This document shows, in pieces, positions 43,603 to 51,425 of a stretch of DNA of 64,000 nt. Position 1 is the stretch's first letter; each line of letters starts with the position of its first letter. The translations under genes and the position numbers were made by a program. Under the pieces are notes generated by a model, which saw nothing but the letters and a program-made list of their open reading frames with translations, was not told the DNA's origin and did no database searches. The stretch is from CAVQLX01 sp963811605. GTDB lineage: Bacteria; Desulfobacterota; Binatia; DP-6. The stretch is from contig CAWESA010000020.1 of NCBI GenBank assembly GCA_963811605.1, positions 62,001 to 126,000 of the forward strand, given 5' to 3'.

Positions 43603-44915
43603 CAGGACGCCACCCGCAGCGTCGGCGTCGCCGGCCGATCGGCGAAGACCAGCCGGCCGCCGACCAGGACCGCGACGGTGCGCCCGAGGAGCTCCCAGCC
43701 CTCGAAGGGCGTGTTGCGTGCCTTCGAGCGGAAGGCGCGTGCCGACACCTTCCAGCGCCGCTCGGGATCGACCACGGTCACGTCCGCCGGTGCGCCGACG
43801 TCGAGGGTCCCCGCGGCCAGGCCGAGCAGGCGCGCCGGACCGAGGCTCATGCGCGCCACCAGGGTGGGGAGATCGAGGACACCGTCGGCGACCAGGGTGA
43901 GGCCGAGTCCCAGCGCCGTCTCGAGGCCGACGATCCCGAACGCCGCCTGGTCGAACTCGACGTCCTTCTCGTCCTGGTGGTGCGGCGCGTGGTCCGAGGC
44001 GATCGCCTCGATCGTCCCGTCGGCCACCCCCGCGCGCAGCGCGGCCACGTCGGCCGCGGCGCGCAGCGGCGGCGCCATCTTGGCGTTGGTGTCGTAGTCG
44101 CCGACGGCCTCCTCGGTGAGGACCAGATGGTGCGGGGCGGCCTCGGCGGTCACGCGCACGCCGCGCGCGCGCGCCGCACGGATCAGGTCGACGGCCCGCG
44201 CCGTGCTGCAGTGGGCGACGTGGAGGTGCCCGCCGGTTCGCTCCGCGAGCGCGATGTCGCGCGCCACCATGACCTCCTCGGCGAGCGCCGGCCGCCCGCG
44301 CAATCCGAGCCGCAGCGCGGTCGGGCCCTCGTTCATGACGCCGCCGCAGCACAGGCGGTCGTCCTCCTCGTGCGCGATGACCGGCAGGCCGAACAGCGTG
44401 GCGTACTCCAGGGCATGCCGCATCAGGGCGGCATCCATCACGGGCCGGCCGTCGTCGGAGATCGCCACGATGCCGGCCCGATGCATCTCGCCGATCTCCG
44501 CCAGGCGCTCGCCCGCCAGCCCGAACGACAGGGCGCCGATGGGATGGACGCGCGCGCCGCCCACCAGCGCCGCGCGCTCGAGGATGAACCGCGTCACGGC
44601 GCCGCTGTCGTTCACCGGGTTGGTGTTCGCCATGCAGGCGACCGAGGTGAACCCGCCGGCCAGCGCCGCCGCCACGCCGGTCTCGACCGTCTCCTTGTAC
44701 TCCTGACCCGGCTCGCGCAGGTGCACGTGCATGTCGACCAGGCCCGGCAGCACGAGGAGCCCGCGCGCATCGAGCGCCTGGGCGTCCGCCTCGATCGTGC
44801 CCGCCGGGCCGCGCGCGACGATGCGCCCGGCCTCGAGCAGCAGATCCTCGCTCTCGACCGTGCCCGCGACGGGATCGACCAGCCGCCCCCCGGCCACCAG
44901 GACCCGATCGCTCAC
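43602..44915 (-). CDS. pyrC: Dihydroorotase, class I
   Basis: 437-residue amidohydrolase cyclising carbamoyl-aspartate to dihydroorotate. LPGLVDMHVHLREPGQEYKE supplies the HxH metal ligands and dihydroorotase signature; IAHEEDD, HVAHCSTA and IASDHAPHH give further ligands, including the catalytic Asp. GTG start at 44915 overlaps the pyrB stop (GTGA). All metal ligands are intact, so this is the active type rather than the PyrC-like inactive partner sometimes fused or paired with PyrB. Confidence 0.95.
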   Translation of the reverse strand: MSDRVLVAGGRLVDPVAGTVESEDLLLEAGRIVARGPAGTIEADAQALDARGLLVLPGLVDMHVHLREPGQEYKETVETGVAAALAGGFTSVACMANTNPVNDSGAVTRFILERAALVGGARVHPIGALSFGLAGERLAEIGEMHRAGIVAISDDGRPVMDAALMRHALEYATLFGLPVIAHEEDDRLCCGGVMNEGPTALRLGLRGRPALAEEVMVARDIALAERTGGHLHVAHCSTARAVDLIRAARARGVRVTAEAAPHHLVLTEEAVGDYDTNAKMAPPLRAAADVAALRAGVADGTIEAIASDHAPHHQDEKDVEFDQAAFGIVGLETALGLGLTLVADGVLDLPTLVARMSLGPARLLGLAAGTLDVGAPADVTVVDPERRWKVSARAFRSKARNTPFEGWELLGRTVAVLVGGRLVFADRPATPTLRVAS

Positions 44916-45901
44916 GCGCGCACCCCGCCCCGCCCGCGCGCCGGCTCCGGCGTCGCATCCGCCTCGAGGGCGTCCTCGGCCTTGCTGCGCGCGACCAGCA
45001 TGTAGAGCACCGCCATGCGCACGGCGAGGCCGTTGGTCACCTGGTTCATGATCAGCGAGTACGGCCCGTCGGCGACGGCGCTCGCGATCTCGAGGCCGCG
45101 GTTGAGCGGTCCGGGGTGCAGGATGATCACCTCCGGCTTCGCCAGCCGCACGACGTCCTCGGTGAGGCAGTAGTAGTGCGCGTACTCCTCGAGCGACGGG
45201 AAGTAGTTGGCGCCCTGACGTTCGCGCTGGATTCGCAGCATCATGATCACGTCGGCGCCGCGCGCGCCGTCGGCGAGCCGCGGGTGCAGCTCCACGCCGA
45301 GCTGCGCGAACTCGGGCGGCAGCAGCGTGGGCGGCCCGATGAGCCGGACACGCGCGCCGAGCGCGCGCAGGGCGTGGACGTTGGAACGTCCCACGCGGCT
45401 GTGCAGCAGATCGCCCACGATCGCGACCGTGAGCCCGGCGATGCTGCCGCGATGCTCGCGGATGGTCAGGCAGTCGAGCAGTGCCTGCGTCGGGTGCTCG
45501 TGACAGCCGTCGCCGGCGTTGATGATCGGACAGGTGATGTGACGCGCGAGCAGGCTGCAGGCGCCCGACGCCGGATGGCGCACGACGATGGCGTCGGGCC
45601 GCATGGCCTCCAGGTTACGCGCCGTGTCGGCGAGGGTTTCGCCCTTGGTCGTGCTCGAGGTGGACGCACTGATGTTGATGGTGTCGGCCGACATGCGTTT
45701 GGCGGCGATCTCGAACGACGTCCGGGTGCGCGTGCTCGCTTCGTAGAACAGGTTGATGATGGTCTTGCCACGCAAGGTCGGCACCTTCTTGATGTCGCGC
45801 TCCGAGATCTCCTTGAAGGAAGCCGCGGTATCGAGCACGGCCGTGATGTCGTCGCCGGGCACGCCCTCGAGTCCGAGCAGGTGACGCTGTGCGAACGCCA
45901 T
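44912..45901 (-). CDS. pyrB: Aspartate carbamoyltransferase catalytic subunit
   Basis: 329 residues. FYEASTRTRTSFE is the carbamoyl-phosphate-binding STRT motif, STTKGETL the second-site loop, HPTQALLD and HPGPLNRG the aspartate and late motifs. No pyrI regulatory subunit is adjacent, consistent with control at RNA level through PyrR. The C-terminus has a short charged extension (about 20 residues). It lies 10 bases after pyrR. Confidence 0.96.
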   Translation of the reverse strand: MAFAQRHLLGLEGVPGDDITAVLDTAASFKEISERDIKKVPTLRGKTIINLFYEASTRTRTSFEIAAKRMSADTINISASTSSTTKGETLADTARNLEAMRPDAIVVRHPASGACSLLARHITCPIINAGDGCHEHPTQALLDCLTIREHRGSIAGLTVAIVGDLLHSRVGRSNVHALRALGARVRLIGPPTLLPPEFAQLGVELHPRLADGARGADVIMMLRIQRERQGANYFPSLEEYAHYYCLTEDVVRLAKPEVIILHPGPLNRGLEIASAVADGPYSLIMNQVTNGLAVRMAVLYMLVARSKAEDALEADATPEPARGRGGVRA

Positions 45902-45911
45902 GGCTCCTCCC

Positions 45912-46460
45912 TCAGCTCTCGATCACCACTTCGTCCACGCCGTCGACCTCCGCGAGCCGGACCGCGACCCGTTCGGCGTGCGAGGTGGGCAGGTTCTTGC
46001 CGACGTAGTCGGCGCGAATGGGCAGCTCGCGGTGCCCCCGATCGACCAGCACCGCGAGCTGGATCGATTGCGGGCGACCGAAATCGACCAGCGCGTCCAT
46101 GGCGGCCCGGACCGTGCGTCCCGTGAAGAGCACGTCGTCGACGAGCAGTATCCGCCGGCCCTCCACCGGGAAGGCGATGTCCGTGCCCTGCACGCGCGGC
46201 GTCTGGGATCCGCGGTCGAGGTCGTCGCGATAGAGCGTGATGTCGACGACGCCGAACGGGATCAGGGAGCCGCTGGCGATCTCGTGCAGCGACCGTCGTA
46301 GCCGCTGGGCGAGGTGCACGCCGCGCGAGCGCACGCCGATCAGCGCGAGACCCTCGCCCCCCTTGTTGCGCTCCACCACCTCGTGCGCGATGCGGACCAC
46401 GGCGCGATGGATGGCCTGGCCGTCCATCACGAGGCGGGCGCCGTTGCCGCTCAGGCCCAC
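45912..46460 (-). CDS. pyrR: PyrR: bifunctional pyr operon attenuation regulator / uracil phosphoribosyltransferase
   Basis: 182 residues of PRTase fold with the PRPP loop RRILLVDDVLFTGRTVRAAM and the RSRGVHLAQRL segment of PyrR proteins; basic patches suit RNA binding. With UMP bound it promotes termination in the pyr leader. I start at GTG 46460 (product MGLSGNGARLVMDGQAIHRA); the alternative is the ATG at 46424. It is the first gene of the operon, and its own leader carries a matching PyrR-binding loop and terminator, so it is autoregulated. Confidence 0.92.
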   Translation of the reverse strand: MGLSGNGARLVMDGQAIHRAVVRIAHEVVERNKGGEGLALIGVRSRGVHLAQRLRRSLHEIASGSLIPFGVVDITLYRDDLDRGSQTPRVQGTDIAFPVEGRRILLVDDVLFTGRTVRAAMDALVDFGRPQSIQLAVLVDRGHRELPIRADYVGKNLPTSHAERVAVRLAEVDGVDEVVIES

Positions 46461-46487
46461 CGGACCCCCCGCGCCGGATGCGAGACG

Positions 46488-46519
46488 AAAAAAAAGCCTC
46501 CGCGGCGAAGCCGGGAGGC
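46488..46519 (-). terminator. Intrinsic terminator of the pyr attenuator
   Basis: On the leftward transcript GCCTCC and GGAGGC close a stem with inner CGGC/GCCG pairs, one bulged C and a small TTC loop, followed by eight U residues. It lies 28 bases before the pyrR start, so it must be conditional for the operon to be expressed. Confidence 0.9.
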
Positions 46520-46588
46520 GTGCAGCGCGTGCCGTGCAAGGTCCGCGGGGGACCGATCGTGCTCGAACATCATCTGGGAACCCTTCCT

Positions 46589-46602
46589 GACCTCGCCGGG
46601 TC
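46589..46602 (-). promoter_or_regulatory. PyrR-binding loop (anti-antiterminator) in the pyr leader
   Basis: The transcript reads GACCCGGCGAGGTC, a GACC/GGTC stem with hexaloop CGGCGA, matching the CNGNGA loop and the core CCNGNGAGGY of the Bacillus PyrR site consensus. Bases 46591-46599 (CCGGCGAGG) can alternatively pair with CCTCCCGG (46511-46518) in the terminator's left arm with one bulge, forming the antiterminator. PyrR-UMP binding would block that pairing and favour termination. Confidence 0.8.
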
Positions 46603-46640
46603 AAGTTAAAAGGTGCCGGGCGTCTGGGTGAACCTGTGTG

Positions 46641-46669
46641 CTGATACGTGGCACTCCAGCCGCTGTCAA
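46641..46669 (-). promoter_or_regulatory. Promoter of the pyr operon
   Basis: TTGACA (46669-46664) and TATCAG (46646-46641) are separated by 17 bases, reading leftward; transcription would start near 46634. That places the PyrR loop about 30 nucleotides and the terminator about 115 nucleotides into the leader. The -35 hexamer is a perfect consensus. Confidence 0.75.
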
Positions 46670-46682
46670 GGAGGGTGGCCGC

Positions 46683-47606
46683 ATGCCGACGTCGAATCTG
46701 CTCTTGCACCAGTACGACACGTCGCCGTTCTCGGAGAAGGTGCGCAAGATCCTGGCGCACAAACGGCTCGCCTGGGGCGCGGTCGAGCAGCCGAGCATCA
46801 TGCCGAAGCCCGATCTCCTGCCTCTCACCGGCGGCTACCGGCGCATTCCCGTGCTCCAGATCGGCGCCGACGTGTGGTGCGACACGCAGGCGATCGTCCG
46901 CGTGCTCGAGCGCCTGCACCCCTCGCCGACGATCCATCCCGGCCACAGCGCCGCCACGACGCAGGCCTGGAACATGTGGGCCGATCGCCTGCTGTTCATG
47001 CCGGTCGTCGCCGCCGTGTTCGCCGACATCGGCGAGCTCGTCCCGCCGGCGTTCATCGAGGATCGCTCGAAGATGATGCCGGGTCGCAGCTTCGCCGACA
47101 TCCCCAAGCAGGCCCCGCATGCCCGCGAGCAGATTCGCGCCCTCGTCGCCACGCTGGAGCACCAGCTCTCGGACGGGCGGCCGTGGCTGCTGGGCGACGC
47201 CTTCAGCCTGGCCGACGCGGCCGTCCATCACCCGCTCTGGTTCCTGCGCGTGGCGCCCCGGGCCCACGCGCTCCTGGACGGCTTTCCCCGGGTCGCGGCC
47301 TGGCGATCGCGTGTCGAAGCCCTGGGCGAGGGCGACCGCCGCGACGTATCGCCCGAGGAAGCGCTGGCTGAGGCGCGCGCCGCCGAGCCCGACGCGCCCG
47401 GCGGCGTCGCACCGGGCGAGCCCAACGCTCTGGTCGCGGGCTGCGAGGTGACGGTGACGCCGGACGACTACGGCTTCGACCCCGTCGCCGGCACGCTCGT
47501 GACGGCGGCGGCGGAGGAGGTGGCGATCCGGCGCACCGATCCCGACCTCGGAACCGTGGTCGTGCACTTCCCGCGTCTCGGCTTCCGCGTCGCGCGGGTC
47601 GGCTAG
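46683..47606 (+). CDS. Glutathione S-transferase-like protein with C-terminal extra domain
   Basis: 307 residues. The thioredoxin-fold N-terminus reads LHQYDTSPFSEKVRKILAHK with the SPFSEKVR active-site region and GGYRRIPVLQIGADVWCDTQ. An all-helical GST domain follows (to about residue 215: WLLGDAFSLADAAVHHPLWF). The last about 70 residues (GCEVTVTPDDYGFDPVAGTL) form an additional beta-rich module not in classical GSTs. An AAGGAGG lies eight bases before the ATG. It is divergent from pyrR and shares its promoter region. Substrate unknown. Confidence 0.85.
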   Translation: MPTSNLLLHQYDTSPFSEKVRKILAHKRLAWGAVEQPSIMPKPDLLPLTGGYRRIPVLQIGADVWCDTQAIVRVLERLHPSPTIHPGHSAATTQAWNMWADRLLFMPVVAAVFADIGELVPPAFIEDRSKMMPGRSFADIPKQAPHAREQIRALVATLEHQLSDGRPWLLGDAFSLADAAVHHPLWFLRVAPRAHALLDGFPRVAAWRSRVEALGEGDRRDVSPEEALAEARAAEPDAPGGVAPGEPNALVAGCEVTVTPDDYGFDPVAGTLVTAAAEEVAIRRTDPDLGTVVVHFPRLGFRVARVG

Positions 47607-47611
47607 TATCC

Positions 47612-47640
47612 GGTGGCCGCAGCGACGCGCCGCGGCCACC
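47612..47640. terminator. Inverted repeat between convergent genes
   Basis: GGTGGCCGC (47612-47620) and GCGGCCACC (47632-47640) form a perfect 9-bp stem with an 11-base loop between the ends of the GST and CHRD genes. No U-tract; possibly a bidirectional or factor-assisted terminator. Confidence 0.4.
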
Positions 47641-47647
47641 GCAGCGA

Positions 47648-48169
47648 CTACCGCAGGAAGGCGCCCGAGGGCGACGACGGCGCCGTCACCTTGCTGTACT
47701 TGATCTTCGTCGGCAGCACCTGCCCGCGGATCTCGCCGCCCGTCGCGACCGACGAATGGACGTTGATGTAGAGCAATCCCTTGTTGAGCTGCTTCACCTG
47801 ATCCTTGGTGAACTGCACGCAGCCGTGCTTGGGACTGCCGAACGGCGACGGCGCCGGCGAGATGTTGACCAGCACGGGCGCGTTCGTCGATCCGTCCGGA
47901 GCGGCCGGTCCGTGGAAGTGGGCCAGGATCTCGGTGCCGGCGAGCGGGGAGAAGCTGATCCGGTAGCAGACCATGTTGGTGTCCTTGACGAGCAGGACCA
48001 GCGCCACGCCCTGCGACGGGCTCGCCTGCGGCGGGTTCTCCTGCGCGCCGTTCAACAGGGCCGTATAGGCGACGAGCGTGTCGGCGGCGGCCGGCCGGAC
48101 ACCCAGCACGGCGAGGAACACCGCCGAGATGGCCAGCGGCGTCATCGCACGGCGAAGCAACGATCGCAT
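47648..48169 (-). CDS. Exported CHRD-domain protein
   Basis: 173 residues: Sec signal (LAISAVFLAVLGVRPAAA), then a CHRD domain beginning YTALLNGAQENPPQASPSQG and containing LAGTEILAHFHGPAAPDGS and INVHSSVATGGEIRGQVLP, the recurrent pattern of chordin-like domains in bacterial exported proteins. The fold is thought to be beta-rich; its role in bacteria is unknown. A GAGGAGGT ribosome-binding site precedes the ATG at 48169; the open frame upstream of it is not used. Confidence 0.85.
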   Translation of the reverse strand: MRSLLRRAMTPLAISAVFLAVLGVRPAAADTLVAYTALLNGAQENPPQASPSQGVALVLLVKDTNMVCYRISFSPLAGTEILAHFHGPAAPDGSTNAPVLVNISPAPSPFGSPKHGCVQFTKDQVKQLNKGLLYINVHSSVATGGEIRGQVLPTKIKYSKVTAPSSPSGAFLR

Positions 48170-48343
48170 GAGACCTCCTCCATCGGACGGGGCCAGTGGC
48201 GGGCTCCATTGCCCGCCTCCCGCCCGTCTGGCTGCTTCATCTATCGCTAACCCGTTTCGAAGCAATCCCCACCAATTCGTCACTTTCCATGCGGCGCCAG
48301 ATCACTTGACCGTACGAAAACGGCCGTGCATGGATGCCCGGTC

Positions 48344-50554
48344 ATGACACGCACCGTTCATATCGTCGCCGCCGTGCTGCTCCTGACCGGATGCCGCGGC
48401 GAGCACCAGGGAGCGGGAACCATCACGCCGGCACGTGTGCCGGCCACCGACCTGACCGCGCGCGCCGCCGCCCAGACGGCCGTGCGGGACGCGGCTGGCG
48501 GCGGAGAGGGCCCGAAGCAGATCCTCTTCGGCGATCTCCACGTTCATACCACCTTCTCCGCCGACGCCTTCGTCCGCAGCTTGCCGATGCTACAGGGCGA
48601 GGGCGTGCATCCGCCCGCCGACGCGTGCGACTTCGCCCGCTTCTGCTCCGCGCTCGACTTCTGGAGCATCAACGACCACGCCGAGGCGATCTCGCCCCGG
48701 CACTGGCGCGAGACGAAGGAATCGATCCGGCAGTGCAACGCGCTGGCGGGAGATCCGAAGAATCCGGATCTCGTCGCGTTCCTCGGCTGGGAATGGACGC
48801 AGGTCGGCGTGACACCCGAGACCCACTACGGGCACAAGAACGTGATCTTCCGCGAGACGGCCGAGGATCGCGTGCCCAGCCGTCCGATCAGCGCGCTCGA
48901 CCGCAACCTGGTCGGCGCGCTCCGCCAGCGCCCCCCGCTGTGGCAGCGCCTGCGCTTCCCGCTGTTCGACTGGGCGAACCGGCAAGCGTACTTCGACTTC
49001 GGCACCTACCAGGAGGAGCTGGGCCAGACGCCGATCTGCCCGCATGGCATCGATGTCCGGTCCCTGCCCGAAGGCTGCAGCGAGACGGCGGCCACCCCGC
49101 GGGCGCTGTTCGAGAAGCTGGCGCAGTGGAACTTCGACACCATCGTGATCCCGCACGGCAACACGTGGGGGTTCTACACGCCACCGGGGTCGACCTGGGA
49201 CAAGCAGCTGACGGCGGCACAGCACGACCCCGACCGCCAGACGCTCATCGAGGTGTACTCCGGGCACGGCAACTCGGAGGAGTACCGCGACTTCCGGGAA
49301 GTCGCGTACGATGCGCAGGGAGCGCCGGTGTGTCCGGAGCCGACGGCGACCTACCTGCCGTGCTGCTGGCGAGCCGGCGAGATCATGCGGGCACAGTGCG
49401 GCGACGCGCCGGCCGACGAGTGCGAGCGTCGCGTCGCCGACGCGCGGCACAACTTCCTGCACGCGGGCGCCGCGGGGCGGGCGACCATGCCATGGGCCAG
49501 CGTCGAGGACTGGAAGAACTGCGGCCAGTGCACCGACTGCTTCCTGCCGGCCTACAACTACCGGCCGCGCAGCTCGGTGCAGTACGCGCTCGCCATCTCC
49601 AACTTCGACGACCCGGCGCACCCACGCCGCTTCCGCTTCGGCTTCATCGCCTCGAGCGACAACCACAGCGCGCGACCCGGCACCGGCTACAAGGAGTTCG
49701 CCCGTCGCTACATGACCGAGACGGCGGGCGCGCGGGACGAGGCATGGCGGCTGCGCCTGCTCGGCGGCCCCGCGGTGCCGCGCGGGCAGTCGCTGGCGTT
49801 CGATCCGGCCAATCCCCCGGAGGGCACGCAGGCCTTCCAGATCCTCGACGTCGAGCGCCAGGCGTCGTTCTTTCTCACGGGCGGCCTGGTGGCGGTGCAC
49901 AGCGAAGGACGCGATCGCGACAGCATCTGGTCCGCACTCAAGCGTCGCGAGGTGTACGGCACGAGCGGGGAGCGCATCCTGCTGTGGTTCGATCTGATGA
50001 ATGCGCCGGGCGGTCCTGCACCGATGGGGGCGGAGGTGCAGCTCGCCGAGGCGCCGCGCTTCCGGGTGCGGGCTGCGGGCTCCTTCGAGCAACGGCCGGG
50101 ATGCCCGGACTGGTCGCGTGCCGCGCTCGGCGACGAGCGCCTCACCCGCCTGTGCCGGGGCGAGTGCTACAACCCGTCCGGCGAGCGCCGGCGCATCACC
50201 CATATCGACATCGTGCGCATCCGCCCCCAGGTCCGTGCCGGGGAGCCGGTCGGCCAGCTGATCGAGGATCCCTGGAAGCGCATCCCGTGTCCCGCCGACA
50301 CGGCCGGCTGCGTCGTCGAGGTGGACGATCCCGACTTCCTCGCCGGCGATCGCGAGACCGTCTACTACGCGCGGGCCGTCCAGGAGCCCACGCCGGCAGT
50401 CAACGCCGGGTTCCTGCGATGTCGCTACGACGATGCCGGGCGCTGCGTGGAGGTGCGACCGTGCTGGGGCGACTACCGTACCCCGAGCGACGACGACTGC
50501 CTGGCGCCGGCCGAGGAGCGCGCCTGGTCGTCGCCCATCTACGTGCGGCGGTGA
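48344..50554 (+). CDS. DUF3604 lipoprotein (PHP-like metallohydrolase fold)
   Basis: 736 residues. A lipobox LLLTGC places the lipidated Cys at 17. The core starts ILFGDLHVHTTFSADAF, the PHP-type HxH metal motif, followed by FWSINDHAEAISPRHWRETK, LGWEWTQVG, IVIPHGNTWG and FIASSDNHSARPGTGYK, each carrying likely metal ligands. The family is widespread but uncharacterised; the fold suggests phosphoester or related hydrolysis at the cell surface. Multiple cysteines suit a periplasmic location. The ATG at 48344 is selected for the signal peptide. It heads a three-gene cassette with a PPIase and a HupE-type protein. Confidence 0.88.
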   Translation: MTRTVHIVAAVLLLTGCRGEHQGAGTITPARVPATDLTARAAAQTAVRDAAGGGEGPKQILFGDLHVHTTFSADAFVRSLPMLQGEGVHPPADACDFARFCSALDFWSINDHAEAISPRHWRETKESIRQCNALAGDPKNPDLVAFLGWEWTQVGVTPETHYGHKNVIFRETAEDRVPSRPISALDRNLVGALRQRPPLWQRLRFPLFDWANRQAYFDFGTYQEELGQTPICPHGIDVRSLPEGCSETAATPRALFEKLAQWNFDTIVIPHGNTWGFYTPPGSTWDKQLTAAQHDPDRQTLIEVYSGHGNSEEYRDFREVAYDAQGAPVCPEPTATYLPCCWRAGEIMRAQCGDAPADECERRVADARHNFLHAGAAGRATMPWASVEDWKNCGQCTDCFLPAYNYRPRSSVQYALAISNFDDPAHPRRFRFGFIASSDNHSARPGTGYKEFARRYMTETAGARDEAWRLRLLGGPAVPRGQSLAFDPANPPEGTQAFQILDVERQASFFLTGGLVAVHSEGRDRDSIWSALKRREVYGTSGERILLWFDLMNAPGGPAPMGAEVQLAEAPRFRVRAAGSFEQRPGCPDWSRAALGDERLTRLCRGECYNPSGERRRITHIDIVRIRPQVRAGEPVGQLIEDPWKRIPCPADTAGCVVEVDDPDFLAGDRETVYYARAVQEPTPAVNAGFLRCRYDDAGRCVEVRPCWGDYRTPSDDDCLAPAEERAWSSPIYVRR

Positions 50555-50558
50555 CGTC

Positions 50559-51425
50559 ATGAGGCGATTCGACCGCGGCACCATGCTCCTGACCGTCGGC
50601 TCCACGCTGGGCCTGCTGGTCGCGGCCGCCGGCCTCCTCGCGTCCGGGCGCGAGACCGCGGGGACGGCGGGGCGGGACACGATCGCCCGCGTCAACGGCG
50701 TGACCATCCGGGCCGACGACTATCGCCGCGCCCTCGACGCGGTCGCGGCCGACCGCCGCGTGCCCCCCGACGCGGCCATGCGCCAACACGTCCTCGACCG
50801 CCTCATCGACGAGGAGCTCCTCGTCCAGCGCGGCCTCGAGCTCGGGCTGCCGCGGGTCGACGCGCGCGTCCGACGCGATCTCGCGGCCGCCGTGATCGAC
50901 GCGGCCGGTGCGACGGCCACGGCCCGGCAACCGACGAGCGCGGAGCTCTCCCGCTTCTACGACGAGAACCGCGGCTTCTTCGTGCGCGCGGGCCGGGTCG
51001 ACGTGCGGCAGGTCCTCGTCCCGCTCGGCGCGCCGGACGCCGAGACGCGCGCCACGCGGGCCGCAGCCCGGCTGCGCGGCGGCGAGGACATCGCGACGGT
51101 GCGCGCGGCGCTCGGCGCCGACGAGCCCGTTCCACTGCCGGATGGACCGCTCCCCCCGGCGAAGCTCGCCGACTACCTGTCGCCGACGCCGCTGCGGGCG
51201 GCCCTCGAGCTGCCGGCCGGCGCCGTCAGCGATCCCGTGCGCTCCACCGACGGCATCCACGTGCTGGTGATCGTGGCCCGGGAGCCGGACACCGCGCCGC
51301 CCGCGGCCGAGATCGCCGACGAGATCCGTGCCGAATGGGAGCGACGCGGTGGCGAGCGCGCGCTGCGCACCCAGCTCGACGAGCTGCGCGCGCGCGCCAC
51401 CATCGAGATGCCGGCGACGCCATGA
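50559..51425 (+). CDS. Membrane-anchored parvulin-type peptidyl-prolyl isomerase/chaperone
   Basis: 288 residues. A single N-terminal anchor (MLLTVGSTLGLLVAAAGLLA) is followed by a SurA_N-like helical part (ARVNGVTIRADDYRRALDAV, DRLIDEELLVQRGLELG) and a PpiC-type domain (VDVRQVLVPLGAPDAETRA to GIHVLVIVAREPD). It probably assists folding or export of a partner in the periplasm. It begins four bases after the DUF3604 gene and overlaps the HupE-type gene by four bases, so it likely serves those two proteins. Confidence 0.83.
   Translation: MRRFDRGTMLLTVGSTLGLLVAAAGLLASGRETAGTAGRDTIARVNGVTIRADDYRRALDAVAADRRVPPDAAMRQHVLDRLIDEELLVQRGLELGLPRVDARVRRDLAAAVIDAAGATATARQPTSAELSRFYDENRGFFVRAGRVDVRQVLVPLGAPDAETRATRAAARLRGGEDIATVRAALGADEPVPLPDGPLPPAKLADYLSPTPLRAALELPAGAVSDPVRSTDGIHVLVIVAREPDTAPPAAEIADEIRAEWERRGGERALRTQLDELRARATIEMPATP

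Noticed and set aside
45912..48209. 765-codon leftward frame ending in PyrR
   Set aside because: Only the last 182 codons are coding; upstream it is antisense to the GST and runs through the pyr leader and terminator.
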